The translations under genes were made by a program, and so were the position numbers. From Lithospermum erythrorhizon (Eukaryota; Streptophyta; Magnoliopsida; Boraginales; Boraginaceae), in contig JADFUC010000776.1 in assembly GCA_019722365.1 (NCBI GenBank), forward strand, positions 124,001 to 188,000: DNA of 64,000 nt. The letters are read 5' to 3'. Positions 1 to 11,230 of this stretch are shown piece by piece (within the stretch, counting starts at the first letter, position 1; the number at the start of each line of letters is the position of its first letter). The notes beneath the pieces were generated by a model. That model saw only the letters and a list, made by a program, of their open reading frames with translations. It did not search any database and had not been told where the DNA came from.

Positions 1-29
1 AACTGCCAAAGAATTAGTTAAGGAATTAC

Positions 30-2752
30 CGAAAATATGCCAGTATCGAGCTTCTTGAGAGCAAGAGTGATATCATAGAAAACAAGTGGTCGACCCTTTC
101 CAGAAAACTCCACAGGGTTTGCGACCAATAATTCTGAGTCTGGACCACGGCTTACCACGGCTACTCTAAGAGGCCGACTTAGTTCCACAGATAGACGAGA
201 TTGCAGGCCGTTCTGTTTGGTTGGGTCTACTATTTTCTTACCATCCACTTGCATGATAAATAAATCCAGCTCACATTCTGGTCTCCTTTTAGCTGTGCAG
301 CGTCCATAAGAAATCTAGTGGACAGTGAACACAATTTCAAACAGTAAATTATATATTTCAGTTGATTAATCATTGTGGTCCTTTACAACGCTAGGGTACC
401 AACAGCATTCACATAGTGGGTTTAAAACTTAAGCACTCTGGTGCAACATATCATATATATATATATATATATAGGCAAAACAAGTGTGGCCAGATAGTGT
501 TACAGACAAGAATAACAAGGACTCTAGGAAAATTGTTATATTGCTCTTCAATTTGTCAAGGTAATACTCTATGCGACACCATTCTGCTTTATTTTCTAGA
601 GATTTTACATCTAAAAATAATAATTTCTTCAAGAAACAAGTAGTTTTCATATTAAATTTATGGACAAAAAGTTTATGACATCTAGTCATGCAAATGCATG
701 GGCATTTCTGCTCTTTATATCTTCCTGTCAACCATATTTTTTGAGCTACTGTGTCCCTATTTACCACATAGAAAAATGAGTCTATGGGAGATTGGGGCAA
801 AGTTGTTACCTGGATGTTGTAGTCCTTTAAAGTTCGCATTACATCATAAAGGAGACCTTTGTGATCTCGACAAACAATTTGTACGAGAGTATGGGCAGGA
901 CTTAGCAGATTATCCATTGTGATTGAGACACTGTTGGAAGGGAATGATTCACTCTGATCTTCATTAAACATCTCCATGCTACTCATGTCTTCTGCCATAG
1001 CTTCAGGAAGAAATGAGAGCCCTTGAGAACTTACAGTAACATCAGAACCAACCATTTCGATTTCACAACTAATCATGGTGTCACCCAGAACAGTTTTTAG
1101 ATGATCTTTGGTGTCCTCCTTTCTTTTCTTTGTGTGCATAAGTTCCCTGATTGAAAAACAAGAAAAGCCATCAGTAATATACGGAGTAATATCAAGCCAT
1201 CGGTGATATTAAGTTTTCTCAAGTTAATGAACGAAGCACAATTGTGTAAAGGATGTCGAACCTTGTGTCGGTGATGAAGAATAGGTCCATTACTTTCCCA
1301 TCTGGAGTGGTTGATACCTTCACCCTCTTTATTGTAAGTTCAAGCTCGCAAAGGACCTGCGTGACTTCTGTCAAGAACCAGCAGTTCAAATCAACAAGTC
1401 TATCTAGATAAGCTTCAGTTGAGCTACTTCACCAAAAAGTTCATGATGAAGGAAAAACAACAAATTCTATTATCGCTCCTTACAATTTGGAAATACAAAA
1501 AACACAATATACCAGTTCATATGACCATGAAATATAGTTGAGGAACTCGAATAATATGAAATCAGATTTATTGTCTAGCTCTAAGTATTCGATAGGTAAA
1601 CATAGTGGTAAATTCTATGAGCAAAAGCAGAATCCTTGTATGGTAGTATAACAAATTACCACAAATTAGCATGTAACAGTCCAAAGTAGACAACTTACCA
1701 TGTAATAGTCCTCTTCGATTATAACACCAGAACTTCAAGAGAAATACATCAGGAGGCTTTGGTGGCTGCAAATCCTCCTGGTAAAACGAGATACCAGAGG
1801 CCGAAGAACAAGAAGGACAAGCCCCTACCAGCCGCTTCTTCAACAAATTCCATCTGGTGCCCGGTTCACCAGCAACAAAGAACACAATGTAACACCATTT
1901 CCCATCCGTAGATATATCTTCATGACCACATTTGCAAAAACAACAGATGTTCATCAGTCAGACAAATATATAAATTAAGAAGATATTCAAATCTAATGAA
2001 CGCTAAAACTCAACTGAAAATATAGAACTTTTTTACAACAAAAACAACTTTTGCAACATAACTCAATAAAGAAAATTACAAACAGGTCTTGCTAGACTAG
2101 TAAACCATTCTCCCTTTATCCAAAAGATTGTCTAGTTTTAAATTTTGATACTTTTTAAGTTTTGAACTCAAATATTTAAGTATCATATTTTGTAATATAA
2201 AAGATAGCATTTTTAACATACTTGAACATTTAACATGATAATTTGGTTCAAATTAATGTGATGAATGACAATTAACAACACAAAGTTTGTTAATTTCTAT
2301 CATTGAAAAACAAACTGAACATTTTTTCATGTGCTATCAGTCAAAGATTTTATATTACCAAAATGGCTATTTACACTACCCATGTTTATTATCTATTATC
2401 TATTGTGAAGTGATAAATAATGTTTCCACTTTACCATTCGATCAATTCGGAAATAGTATCTATGTTATCACGCAGTAAATTTGCCTACTATCCGACCCCT
2501 TATCTGGGGAGACTCTTTAAAGACATTGGAACATGTTAATATTAATGCGAAAACCAAACTGAACATACATAAAACATGAGAAGCAAGAATAGATATATCA
2601 ACTCTAACAATGCAAAGGCCAAAGAAGAGAAGTATTCTGCAAAGATCACATCCAAGACCAGTTTTATCAGGACAATTCACTGTGATCACACTTGGCTCAC
2701 CTTCATTTTCAGGTTGTCTTATTATTACCACATCATCATACAAAATACCCAT
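30..2752 (-). CDS. ACR9-like: ACT domain-containing protein, ACR9/ACR10 type (3' part outside window)
   Basis: Plant ACR proteins carry several ACT (amino-acid-binding regulatory) domains and are thought to sense amino acids; no enzyme activity is known for this subgroup. Exons read on the minus strand: exon 1 from ATG 2752 to about 2611 (MGILYDDVV, then CPDKTGLGCDLCRILLFFGL), exon 2 about 1917-1699 (STDGKWCYIVFF, RWNLLKKRL), exon 3 1367-1262 (VLCELELTIKRVKVSTTPDG), exon 4 1146-810 (DHKGLLYDVMRTLKDYNIQ), exon 5 314-30 (CELDLFIMQVDGKKIVD, then SGKGRPLVFYDI). Exons 3 to 5 join in frame at AG/GT sites. The last exon or exons lie off the left edge. The start was chosen because family members begin MGIL. 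The exon 1/exon 2 join is not clean: the GT after the IVR codons gives phase 0, but the acceptor needs phase 1. Family identity is secure; which ACR paralogue is less so. Confidence 0.9.
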
Positions 2753-2771
2753 CTCTATATACTCCTTTCTT

Positions 2772-3034
2772 GATTCAAATTTCAACCCAATATTGAATTT
2801 TTCCAACAATATATTATATATACAAGAAAGTTGTGAATTTTACTAACAAAAACAGAGTGGCTTCAAATATCAACCCAATACTGAATTTTTTTCAACAATA
2901 TATATACAATAAAGTTGTGAAATTTACTAATAAAAAAAGAGGGGCATCAAATTTGAAACATAATATTGAATTTTTCAACTATATTAATATATACAATAAA
3001 ATTGTTAACTTTAGTAACAAAAACAGAGTGGTTG
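2772..3034. repeat. Three tandem ~88-bp repeats upstream of the ACR9-like start
   Basis: Three head-to-tail copies start near 2772, 2862 and 2947. Each runs from TTCAAAT.TCAACCCAATA through a TTTTTCAACAATATATA tract to ACAAAAACAGAGTGG. Copies differ by a few substitutions and small indels. The first copy begins 20 bp upstream of the ATG, so the array covers the 5' UTR and core promoter of the ACR9-like gene. Confidence 0.8.
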
Positions 3035-3184
3035 TTTTATATATGACCCTTTTCTCTGTTTTCTTCAATTTGTATAAGACAACAAAGGTCTTGAACTATA
3101 GTAAGAATTGGGTTTTTATTACATGTATATTTGGAAAAAAATGAATTTAAGAGGGAGATGTGGGGGGTGGGGGAGGGTAAAATA

Positions 3185-3580
3185 GAGGTGTATGTAGAAA
3201 AGTATGGAATAATACGTCACTCAAGCTTAAAGATTTTTTGAATAATTACTTGAAATAAAATGATGATAGATAGAGATTAGAAATAAAATTAATCATACTC
3301 GGATGAATTATAATGGTAAGTGCTCGTTGTCTACATGAGTCTATAGACTGAATTAGACAAAGATCATAAAGTTGGATATTAATTAAGCGAGGTATATCGA
3401 AAGTATGGAATAATCGTCACATAAAAATTTTTTTGATAATTTACTTGAATAAGATGATGAATAGAGGTTATCAACGAAGTTAATAATAATCGGATGAATG
3501 ATAATGGTAAGGAATCATTATCCACATAAATATATAGATTAAATTGGAAATTGACGGTTATGGAGTTCACGGTTTACTTT
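3185..3580. repeat. Imperfect direct duplication, period about 200 bp
   Basis: The block beginning AAGTATGGAATAAT near 3200 recurs near 3400 in the same order: GTCAC, a TTTTTTGAT/AATAATTAC tract, TTACTTGAA, GATGATG, CGGATGAAT.ATAATGGTAA. It is diverged and non-coding. No gene is seen between 3035 and 4086; a reading frame at 3628-3885 has no ATG start and no recognisable domain. Confidence 0.6.
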
Positions 3581-4086
3581 TTTTAAAATTCTTGATTATG
3601 TCTTAAGATGTTAGGACTAGTACGAGTGTGATTAGATTGGTACCCTCAATCTTTGGAAAAAGTAATGGCAGAGGGGGGCAAGGAAGGAATAGAGTAACTT
3701 TCAGTGACCAACAAGTGGGGTCAAAAGAGTACAATAGGGAGTGGTGGATGTGGAATTTGGAGATAGCACAGCTGGTATTTCTTGTGATTCACTTTGACAT
3801 TTTAGCCTTTTATGGGAGGCTTTGTTTGGTGAACGGTCACGATCTCATGGACACAGCTGTGATTTTATTACAAGCTCTAGTTTAGAATTTTTATTTTTAT
3901 TTTCCAACAAAGAATGCATCATTCATTTATTTGTAGAATTTGAAATATGAACTTCGTCGTAACTATAGTTCTGAATTAAGTTTAGCGATCCTTAGCAACG
4001 AAAATCCAAATTTTTTTTTAACGCCATATGATGTTATACAATGCCGCTAAGCCTCCTATATAACTATTGTGTCATTTTTCCTTCGA

Positions 4087-4805
4087 GATAATTGCCGAAA
4101 TGGTTCCAGTAATTAAGGGCTAATTGCAAATTGGTCCCTGTAAGTGATACATACCAATGCACAAATGGTCTTATAAGTGTGTGTAAATGATCCATAAATT
4201 AACACATCTATTAAAATCTAACAGTCAAACAAGTGTGAGGAGCACTTTTGGGATTAAATTTGGGGCAAAATTAGAAGAAGAAAAAAATCAAGTACATCTT
4301 CTTCACCTACCTCATATTCTCCCCACAGGCGACCATCATCAAGCAACTGGATAAAATGAAAAAATCATCTTCCCAACACATAATTAATCAAATAAGGTCA
4401 CGATTTGGCTAACTTAACCACCAAGCTCAAATCAATAATTAACCAAATCGAAATTCATCAATAAAAAACTAAAGAAATAAATTATCTCATTTGTTGGAGC
4501 CCCTCCACTAATTATTTATGTTTTAATTATTTCTTTCATTAATTTAATTTGTCAATGGATTTGAAAAGCAAAATATCTAATTTGCCTCATAATTTTTTTA
4601 AAATAGAAAGTGTATCCCAAAATATTTTTAAATTAGTAAATTTGCCTCCGAATTATATTTTCCATCCGATTTTAACTTGTCCGTTAAAATAGGGACCATT
4701 TGCGCACACGATACACACTTACACAGACCATTTGCGCATCGGTGCCACTTACAGGGACCAAACTGTAACTGACCCCCAATTACTAGGACCATTTTGACAA
4801 TTACC
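4087..4805. mobile_element. Non-autonomous TIR element (MULE-like), ~0.7 kb
   Basis: The left end (GATAATTGCCGAAATGG, then AATTGGTCCCTGTAAGTG and GCACAAATGGTC) recurs inverted at the right end (CACTTACAGGGACCAAACTG, then GGACCATTTTGACAATTACC). This gives diverged terminal inverted repeats of about 110 bp around an AT-rich core. There is no transposase. Long TIRs suggest a Mutator-like element; an exact target duplication could not be confirmed. Confidence 0.65.
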
Positions 4806-4996
4806 TTTTTTTCTTCATTTACAACTATGTTCACAATCAAGCGAGTTAGGTTTGAACTTGACTCAAATTTTGGTCATTGGTTAACATAAGACTTCACTTT
4901 TAACTTGACAAATAAACGAATTAAATTGAATTTGTGGTTTGGTTAGTCACTAAATTGAGTCGTTTCGAACTTATTATTTATGTCCATTTATACAAA

Positions 4997-5301
4997 AGTG
5001 GTACTAATTCCATCCCCAATTCATAGTCCCATTTGAAAAAATTAAGAATTTCTTTTTTAGTTCCCATTTGATTCATTTAAAATTTAAATTTATTTGAAAT
5101 ACCAAATCTGCCTTTACTACTAGAGTATGGAGGAAAAATTTGAGTTTAAAATGAGCACTAGTTAGCAAGGAAGTATTAGAATATTAGGAAGGGCAAATTT
5201 GGAATTTTCATAATTAGTTGTTGACTAGTTTAGTGAAAACATATTATTACTAACAATAGGAAAAAGTCAAATGGAAAAATAATTTAGGAATGGAGGGAGT
5301 A
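4997..5301. mobile_element. Possible MITE (Stowaway-like ends)
   Basis: The segment begins GTACTAATTCCATCCCC and ends GGAATGGAGGGAGTAC, which is roughly its inverse. The GGGAGTAC terminus resembles Tc1/Mariner Stowaway MITE ends of plants. The inverted ends are short and imperfect, so this is tentative. Confidence 0.35.
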
Positions 5302-8300
5302 CTTATTAAATGTTGAATTGAATTATTGATACTGTGATTTTTGGTGATATATGGATTCGATGCCTTACAATATTTTATTCAGAATGTTCACAAAAAATAT
5401 GATAATTAAAATACGAATAGATAATAAACTTGATTTATGAAACTATACATCATTGATTTTTTTAATAAAGTTTTATTCCGTTCATATCAAAATTGTCCGA
5501 TTGTTGAATTTTGATAATTTTTCGAATAAACTATTTCTATATATATATGTGTTTTATAGTATTTGATAAATACAAATTGATATACATTATATTTATGTAT
5601 TTTACTTATATTGATATGCTAATTTTCTTTGATACCAAAATTATGAGTGTGTTGACAATAAGTTTTGTTAAATTACTATAATATACCTTAAATTTTGTTT
5701 AATTGAATTGACTACTAACAAGCAAATGTGAAAATCGTTTGAGATCGATGAAGAGTGCTCTCTATCAAATACTCTACCATCATTGTTGCCTTGTTTTTAG
5801 CCCCATATTCCTTGCAGTGGAAGTATTATTATCAATGGGACTTACCTAATAATACCAGTCGTATGTTTGGGAAAAAGGAAGAAGAAACAGTGGACAACAT
5901 TTATGAAATTATTTTCTCATCCACCATTATTATTCTTTCCTTTATATATCGCCATCAAATAATGTTCCTAAATAATTATATATTTATACATATAGTGGAA
6001 TAATATTTAATCAAGATTATACAACTTGATTGAAATCGGACGTAGACTTTATTTGAAATGCGCAATTAATAATAAGTTCATCTTTTAACCTTAAAATAAT
6101 ACGTCGAACTACCAAAATTATAATAAAGACTGAAAAAATAAAAATTGATAAAATTATAATTTTTAGAACTAACAAAATAACTTGAGTCTAAAAATTTGTA
6201 CAATACCCAATTTGTATGTCGTTCCTATATTATTTATTTATTTATTTTATTATTGAAAATGTAAAATCTTTGATTTTTATATTTTGGGTGAATAATAGAA
6301 AAGTTGTTAAAGTCTGTCACGTAAAAAACTAGTCCTAAAATAATAAAAGTGATAATATGCATGCATTTTAAAGAAAATTTTAGGAAAGTGATGTATATGT
6401 GTATAAGTTATGAAGAGAACTAAAAAATATTATTATCTTTCAATTAAATACAAAATTTAAACATAGTATGTGGTAAGGTGTTGAGGATTAATTTTTTCCA
6501 CATTAGTATATCACAAGAATATATAAGGTGTGTCTTATAAAAATAAAAATAATTCTAACTGGCTCTTTCTTTATTAGAGGTTTGGATAGAGTAATAAAGA
6601 TGCAAAGTTATTTAAGAATCTAATTAAACGATTAAAAAATAATGGTATGCCATAAAATAAAAAGCATATATGCTTGCTGTATATTAAATTAAATTCATCC
6701 GGCAATCCATGTTTTGTGACATATCTATACCATGTGAAAAGTCATTGTTTTATTTGTTGATGGTTTGTATCAAAATAATAATAATATCTCAAATTTAACG
6801 CATGCATTGTTTCTTCTCATGCTTTATAGTTTATACGGAGTATTTTATTTCATTTAAAGGATACTGGCTATTGTTTGGTGACCAACAAGTTTTATAATTA
6901 TTTTTTTAATGTTAATTTATTGCTTGTTGGGGATGATCCAATCAGATAATGGAGTCATACGTGGGCTCTAATTCTTATCTATGAGTTGTGTTGGTGCTTT
7001 TAACTTATTTGGTGTTGCCTTTATTCCTATTCTTCTTTTTAATTATTTTTTCGAAATGCATTCATCACATGTTTATGTCATACATATATATGCTATGCGT
7101 CATTTGTTACAATGTTAAAGTCCAACATCGTCCGTGAATAGAAACTAATTAAATAATAAGTGATAAATTAAAATGAATATTTTTGCTTAACGAAAAAATA
7201 TTTAAATTCTCGACCTCTATCCAATTGAACGTCTTTTCAATACACACAACCTTCATTTTTGAAGTAAATACTGCAAACACATCACTAACACAGTGTGCAT
7301 ATATATTAATTTCTATACAAGTGTAAGATTAAATTTTTAATAGAAGTTCATCAAGAAAATTAGAAAATCATAAATATTATTCTTACAAATAAAATTGAAA
7401 AATGCGTACAAATTAGTAGAATCATTTAGGCTAATTAAGCATGTTGTACTATCTTATTCTTTAGAGTTTACATATGGTTCGCGAGCCCCATTAATTTGTT
7501 CGAGGTTAGTCACTAAGCTTTTTTATAGTTTCGGTTTCTGCTTAGTTTTTACAACAAGATCATTATAACCATTGCATTTGGGCGCGCGTGATATCGCTGC
7601 GTGATTAAATGGTGGAGCACGTTGTAATTACTTGTATTAGAGAGGCGAGATCGGCCTATTAAATCGGTAGGGCACATTACGTTGTGTCGACCCAATTGAA
7701 GAACCTTAAATCCTTATGAATCCAGTGAAAATATAAATCACAAAAACCCGAATTGATTACAACTTAAATTTAGAAAGCGAGAGTGCGGTGTGGCCGTCGA
7801 TCTAGGAGAGAATTTGGTGTGGAAGATATGTTGTTGGGTGAGTGAAACTCCTGAGAGAAGAATCGTAGGAAAAGATTTGGCAAGATGCGCGAGATCGGGT
7901 TCGTGGGCAGCCGATTTTAAGGTGGATGTGGCGCATCTCACTGCTTGTCGAGATCACATTTATGAGTGAGAAGTTGGAAAATTTGAATGAAAAGTGTGGA
8001 TTTTGAAAATGTTGATGGTAATTTGTGTGTCAGTGCCAGATGTTTTTATTATGCAGTTTGGAGAATCAGCTTGCAATTGCAATTGTGGTCAATTAGTTCT
8101 GACCTTATCAGATTAGCTATTGTAATGTTACGTCTCTTTTCAGATGTTTAATGTGAATTTTGTACTTTAAAACTCTAGTATTTTGATGTATAGTGTTTGC
8201 AATTGAAGGAATGTTTTGTTCTTGATCTTCTTACATGAGTCATTTATCTTTGTTTTAATTGTGTTGCATTTACATTACAAATTCACTTAAAGCTATCTCT

Positions 8301-9368
8301 TAGTATCTTATCACGTAATAATTTGAGTCGATGTGATCGAATTCTGATTTAATAATGTAAAAGTGACGGTAGAAAATAGTGCTAAAGTAATGACAAAAAT
8401 TTGAAAGGAGACATAATATTTTATCCACTACGTATAGTCCGTTGACTGATTGTTAGACAATGAAACGTGAGCAGCTCACAATGGCAAAGGTCATTTAAGT
8501 CTGAAGGGTAAGCGGGCTACATTGTCCCGTTTCACAAACTATACTACGTTTACCTCAGTAATGAAAACCTGGCTTCTACTCGGATCTGCGTCTTGCGGAA
8601 GATGGTGGGAGTTGAAGATGATCTTTTATTTTCATTTTCTTATCCTTAGAGAATGGTGCGGTGAGTCGGATCGCCATCGGATGGTCAGGTTTCTAGAGTG
8701 AGTCCGTAGCATTATATTTCTGCCGCCCACAGATCTTCTGATGAATCTGACCCTTCCTTGAAGCCTTAGAGAAAAAACCATCATGCTGGCTTCTTGCTAG
8801 CTTTCGGAGATCTTTGATTACCGAGCACATACGTCGCTCACGCAGCATCCTTGATACGGCGTCTGGAGCCTTCATGACCAAACTCACCGTATGAGGTGGA
8901 AGTATGTCGAGGATATGGACTCTGTCCAGGGCAAGCGGGGCGTCTTGGGGGTTCCAAGAAAGTTGTTGTATAAAAAGCAATTGAAGTCTTTAGGAGGAAA
9001 TCTTTGTGCGTATATTTGATAATCACATAAATGAATGGGGAACGTCAGAATCGGTTAATGAGATTGAATTAAACTAGAAATGAATCGGGACAAGAGCGAG
9101 AATGTAGAATAAATGGGCCCAGCGCGAGGTGGAGTCGAAATCACGAGAGAGATTCAAATTAAATGAGTTGAGCAGCTGGTTCGGTAGAGGAAAGAAGAGC
9201 CATTGAGGACTAGACACATAATTATAGAGCTTTATAAAAGATGGGAAAAATTATGACTCATTAACATACATAAGGTTATTGCATATAATGCAAAACCTAG
9301 TAAAAAAAATCATTAGCGAATGAGGGTCTCTACATACATACTCATATATGTGGATTCCAAAGATCGAG
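5302..9368. other. Intergenic, no gene recognised
   Basis: 5302-7550 is AT-rich and non-coding. 7560-9230 is richer in CG and has two overlapping minus-strand frames (8693-9026), but no conserved domain, ribosomal or tRNA signature could be recognised; it may be an unidentified TE relic. Confidence 0.5.
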
Positions 9369-9369
9369 A

Positions 9370-9491
9370 CAATCCATCCAATGACATATACAGGGTGTTT
9401 GGCTTGTTAACTTACAATCCATCCAATGACATATACAGGGTGTTTGGCTTGTTAACACAATCCATCCAATAGCATATACAGGGTGTTTGGG
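9370..9491. repeat. Three tandem 43-45-bp copies carrying an element end
   Basis: CAATCCATCCAATGACATAT begins copies at 9370, 9415 and 9458 (the third reads AATAGCATAT). Each continues into CAGGGTGTTTGG, the terminal inverted repeat of the adjoining element. Confidence 0.85.
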
Positions 9492-10351
9492 CATTGGCTT
9501 TTATAAGTTGTAGAATTTATTTTGACTTTGTTTAGATAATATAAACATAATAAATTTTTTACGTGTTTGAATATGATAAGCTTATAAGTTGTAGAAAGTG
9601 TAAGCTTTATAAGGATATCACATTTAATAGCACTTTTTTATCTTTATAATAAATAAATTAATAATTTAATATTTAAAATAATAAAAATAATTGTAACTAG
9701 AATTAATATTTTATGATTAAAAATATAACATTTATGATATTAATAATAATATAAATTATATATTTTTAAATGATAGACGAGCAAAATACGTTAAAACTTC
9801 GTTAAAAAAAGCATCCCAATGAAGAATGATGAGCTTGAATGAAGAAAATTGTAGAGAATGTCAGTAATTTTCTTTGAGTATTCTTAAATAAGTTGGTAAA
9901 AAAAATTGAGAATTGGAACTTCAAAGAATATATTAAGAAATAAACACAAGTCTGTTAGTTTGACATGGATACGTAATCACGATCCTGCGGTTGGGATTAG
10001 ATCTACATTATTGACGTGGATCGCGTCGATGACTTAGATTAATATAAATAGATTCTCTTACGTAATTAGTCATTAAAAAGAAAGTAGTTGAAAATGAGTT
10101 AGAGTTCATACTTGACTTACTAACCCTCGTTTTCCTCGTATCATATTTACGTTTCTCGATTGTTCTTCCCTAAATAAATACTAGTAATTCAATAGCTTAC
10201 GAATTTAATAAAATTCTTTATAACTTCTTTTAAAACAACTTATAAATTGATTTACAACTTATAAGTTGGGTGCTAAATTTTGCCAAACCGTCATTTTGTT
10301 AAAATCAACATAAGTTGATTTTGATAAAAAAAAAAATTGTAAAACACCCTC
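9479..10351. mobile_element. Non-autonomous hAT-like TIR element
   Basis: The left end CAGGGTGTTTGG is matched by AAACACCCT at the right end (10342-10350). Subterminal copies of CTTATAAGTTG lie inside both ends in opposite orientations, and the right subterminal region has GCCAAAC. The interior is AT-rich with no transposase. CAGGG-type ends and the subterminal motif pattern fit plant hAT non-autonomous elements; an exact 8-bp target duplication was not found. Confidence 0.55.
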
Positions 10352-10779
10352 ATAGTTTCATAAAATAATTGCATCCCTCTTGTTAAAAACAAAACTCTAA
10401 TTAGGTTTGAGTGTGACGAAAGACCATGATGGAGTCTCTTTGCTTTATTTGCCTAAGCAGGTTAAATCAGATAGTGAAATACTGCAATATAATATGAGCA
10501 AGAAATTCATGGGGAATTTGATCTCCAAAGATATTTTGTTTCTTGATGTTTCACAATTGTAGATAAGATAATTGAAGATATTTGTCCAAGGAAAAAGATT
10601 CGGATCATATAGATAGTGACAGTTTCTTAAATTGGGTGATATTGTTGTCCTTTGACTGACAAAGCATGTAAGGTTTATTCGAATGAATACTGTAATATAT
10701 GGAATTCCATGATTTATATTGATATCCAAAACAATTGTCAAGTTTAGTTTCATTATAAGTTAAAGAGTATCTGTACGAT

Positions 10780-11230
10780 ATAGCGTTGACGAGGATCCGA
10801 AAGATTGGGTCATGAAGTGAATAAAGTTATGTAGAGGCTAGGTTTTAGGATGGTGGCAAATGTCGCGTCGAAAAGAGGAATTGAATGCTGAAATCATTTC
10901 GAGCATAACATGCATATAAATCGCCGGCTTATATTCGTCATTCTTTGCTTCTGATTTGCTAACATAGATGCGTTCACTAAAATCTAATCTTGAAACTGAT
11001 CGTCGGTCTTTATGATCGCGCGGTCACGTTTTAATCTTCTGATGGATCAGTCTTGAATACGAGGATGCAATTATGACTGTGCTAAAACTAGCGGTTCACA
11101 AGAGAAGCGGTTTCAGGAGGCGGCCCGATGAGGGGTATTCAATGAGATTAGTAGGATTGTAGAGTCACATTGTAATCCACCATAGGTCACCCATAATAGA
11201 AGTCACTGTTGGCGTTTGTAATCAGGTGTC
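10780..11230 (+). repeat. 5' LTR of the gypsy element (approximate limits)
   Basis: Matches the 3' copy in order: AGGATGGTG, ATAAATCGCC, CTTCTGAT, TCTTCTG..GGATCAGT, AGCGGTTTCAG.GGC, GTCACATT.TAAT and TTTGTAATC. The start is uncertain by about 100 bp; the end is near 11225. Confidence 0.6.

Noticed and set aside
3628..3885. 85-aa plus-strand frame
   Set aside because: Begins at GTG rather than ATG, no conserved domain, and lies in repeat-rich intergenic DNA.
9370..9491. CRISPR-like repeats
   Set aside because: Only three contiguous copies without spacers, ending in a transposon terminus, in a plant genome.
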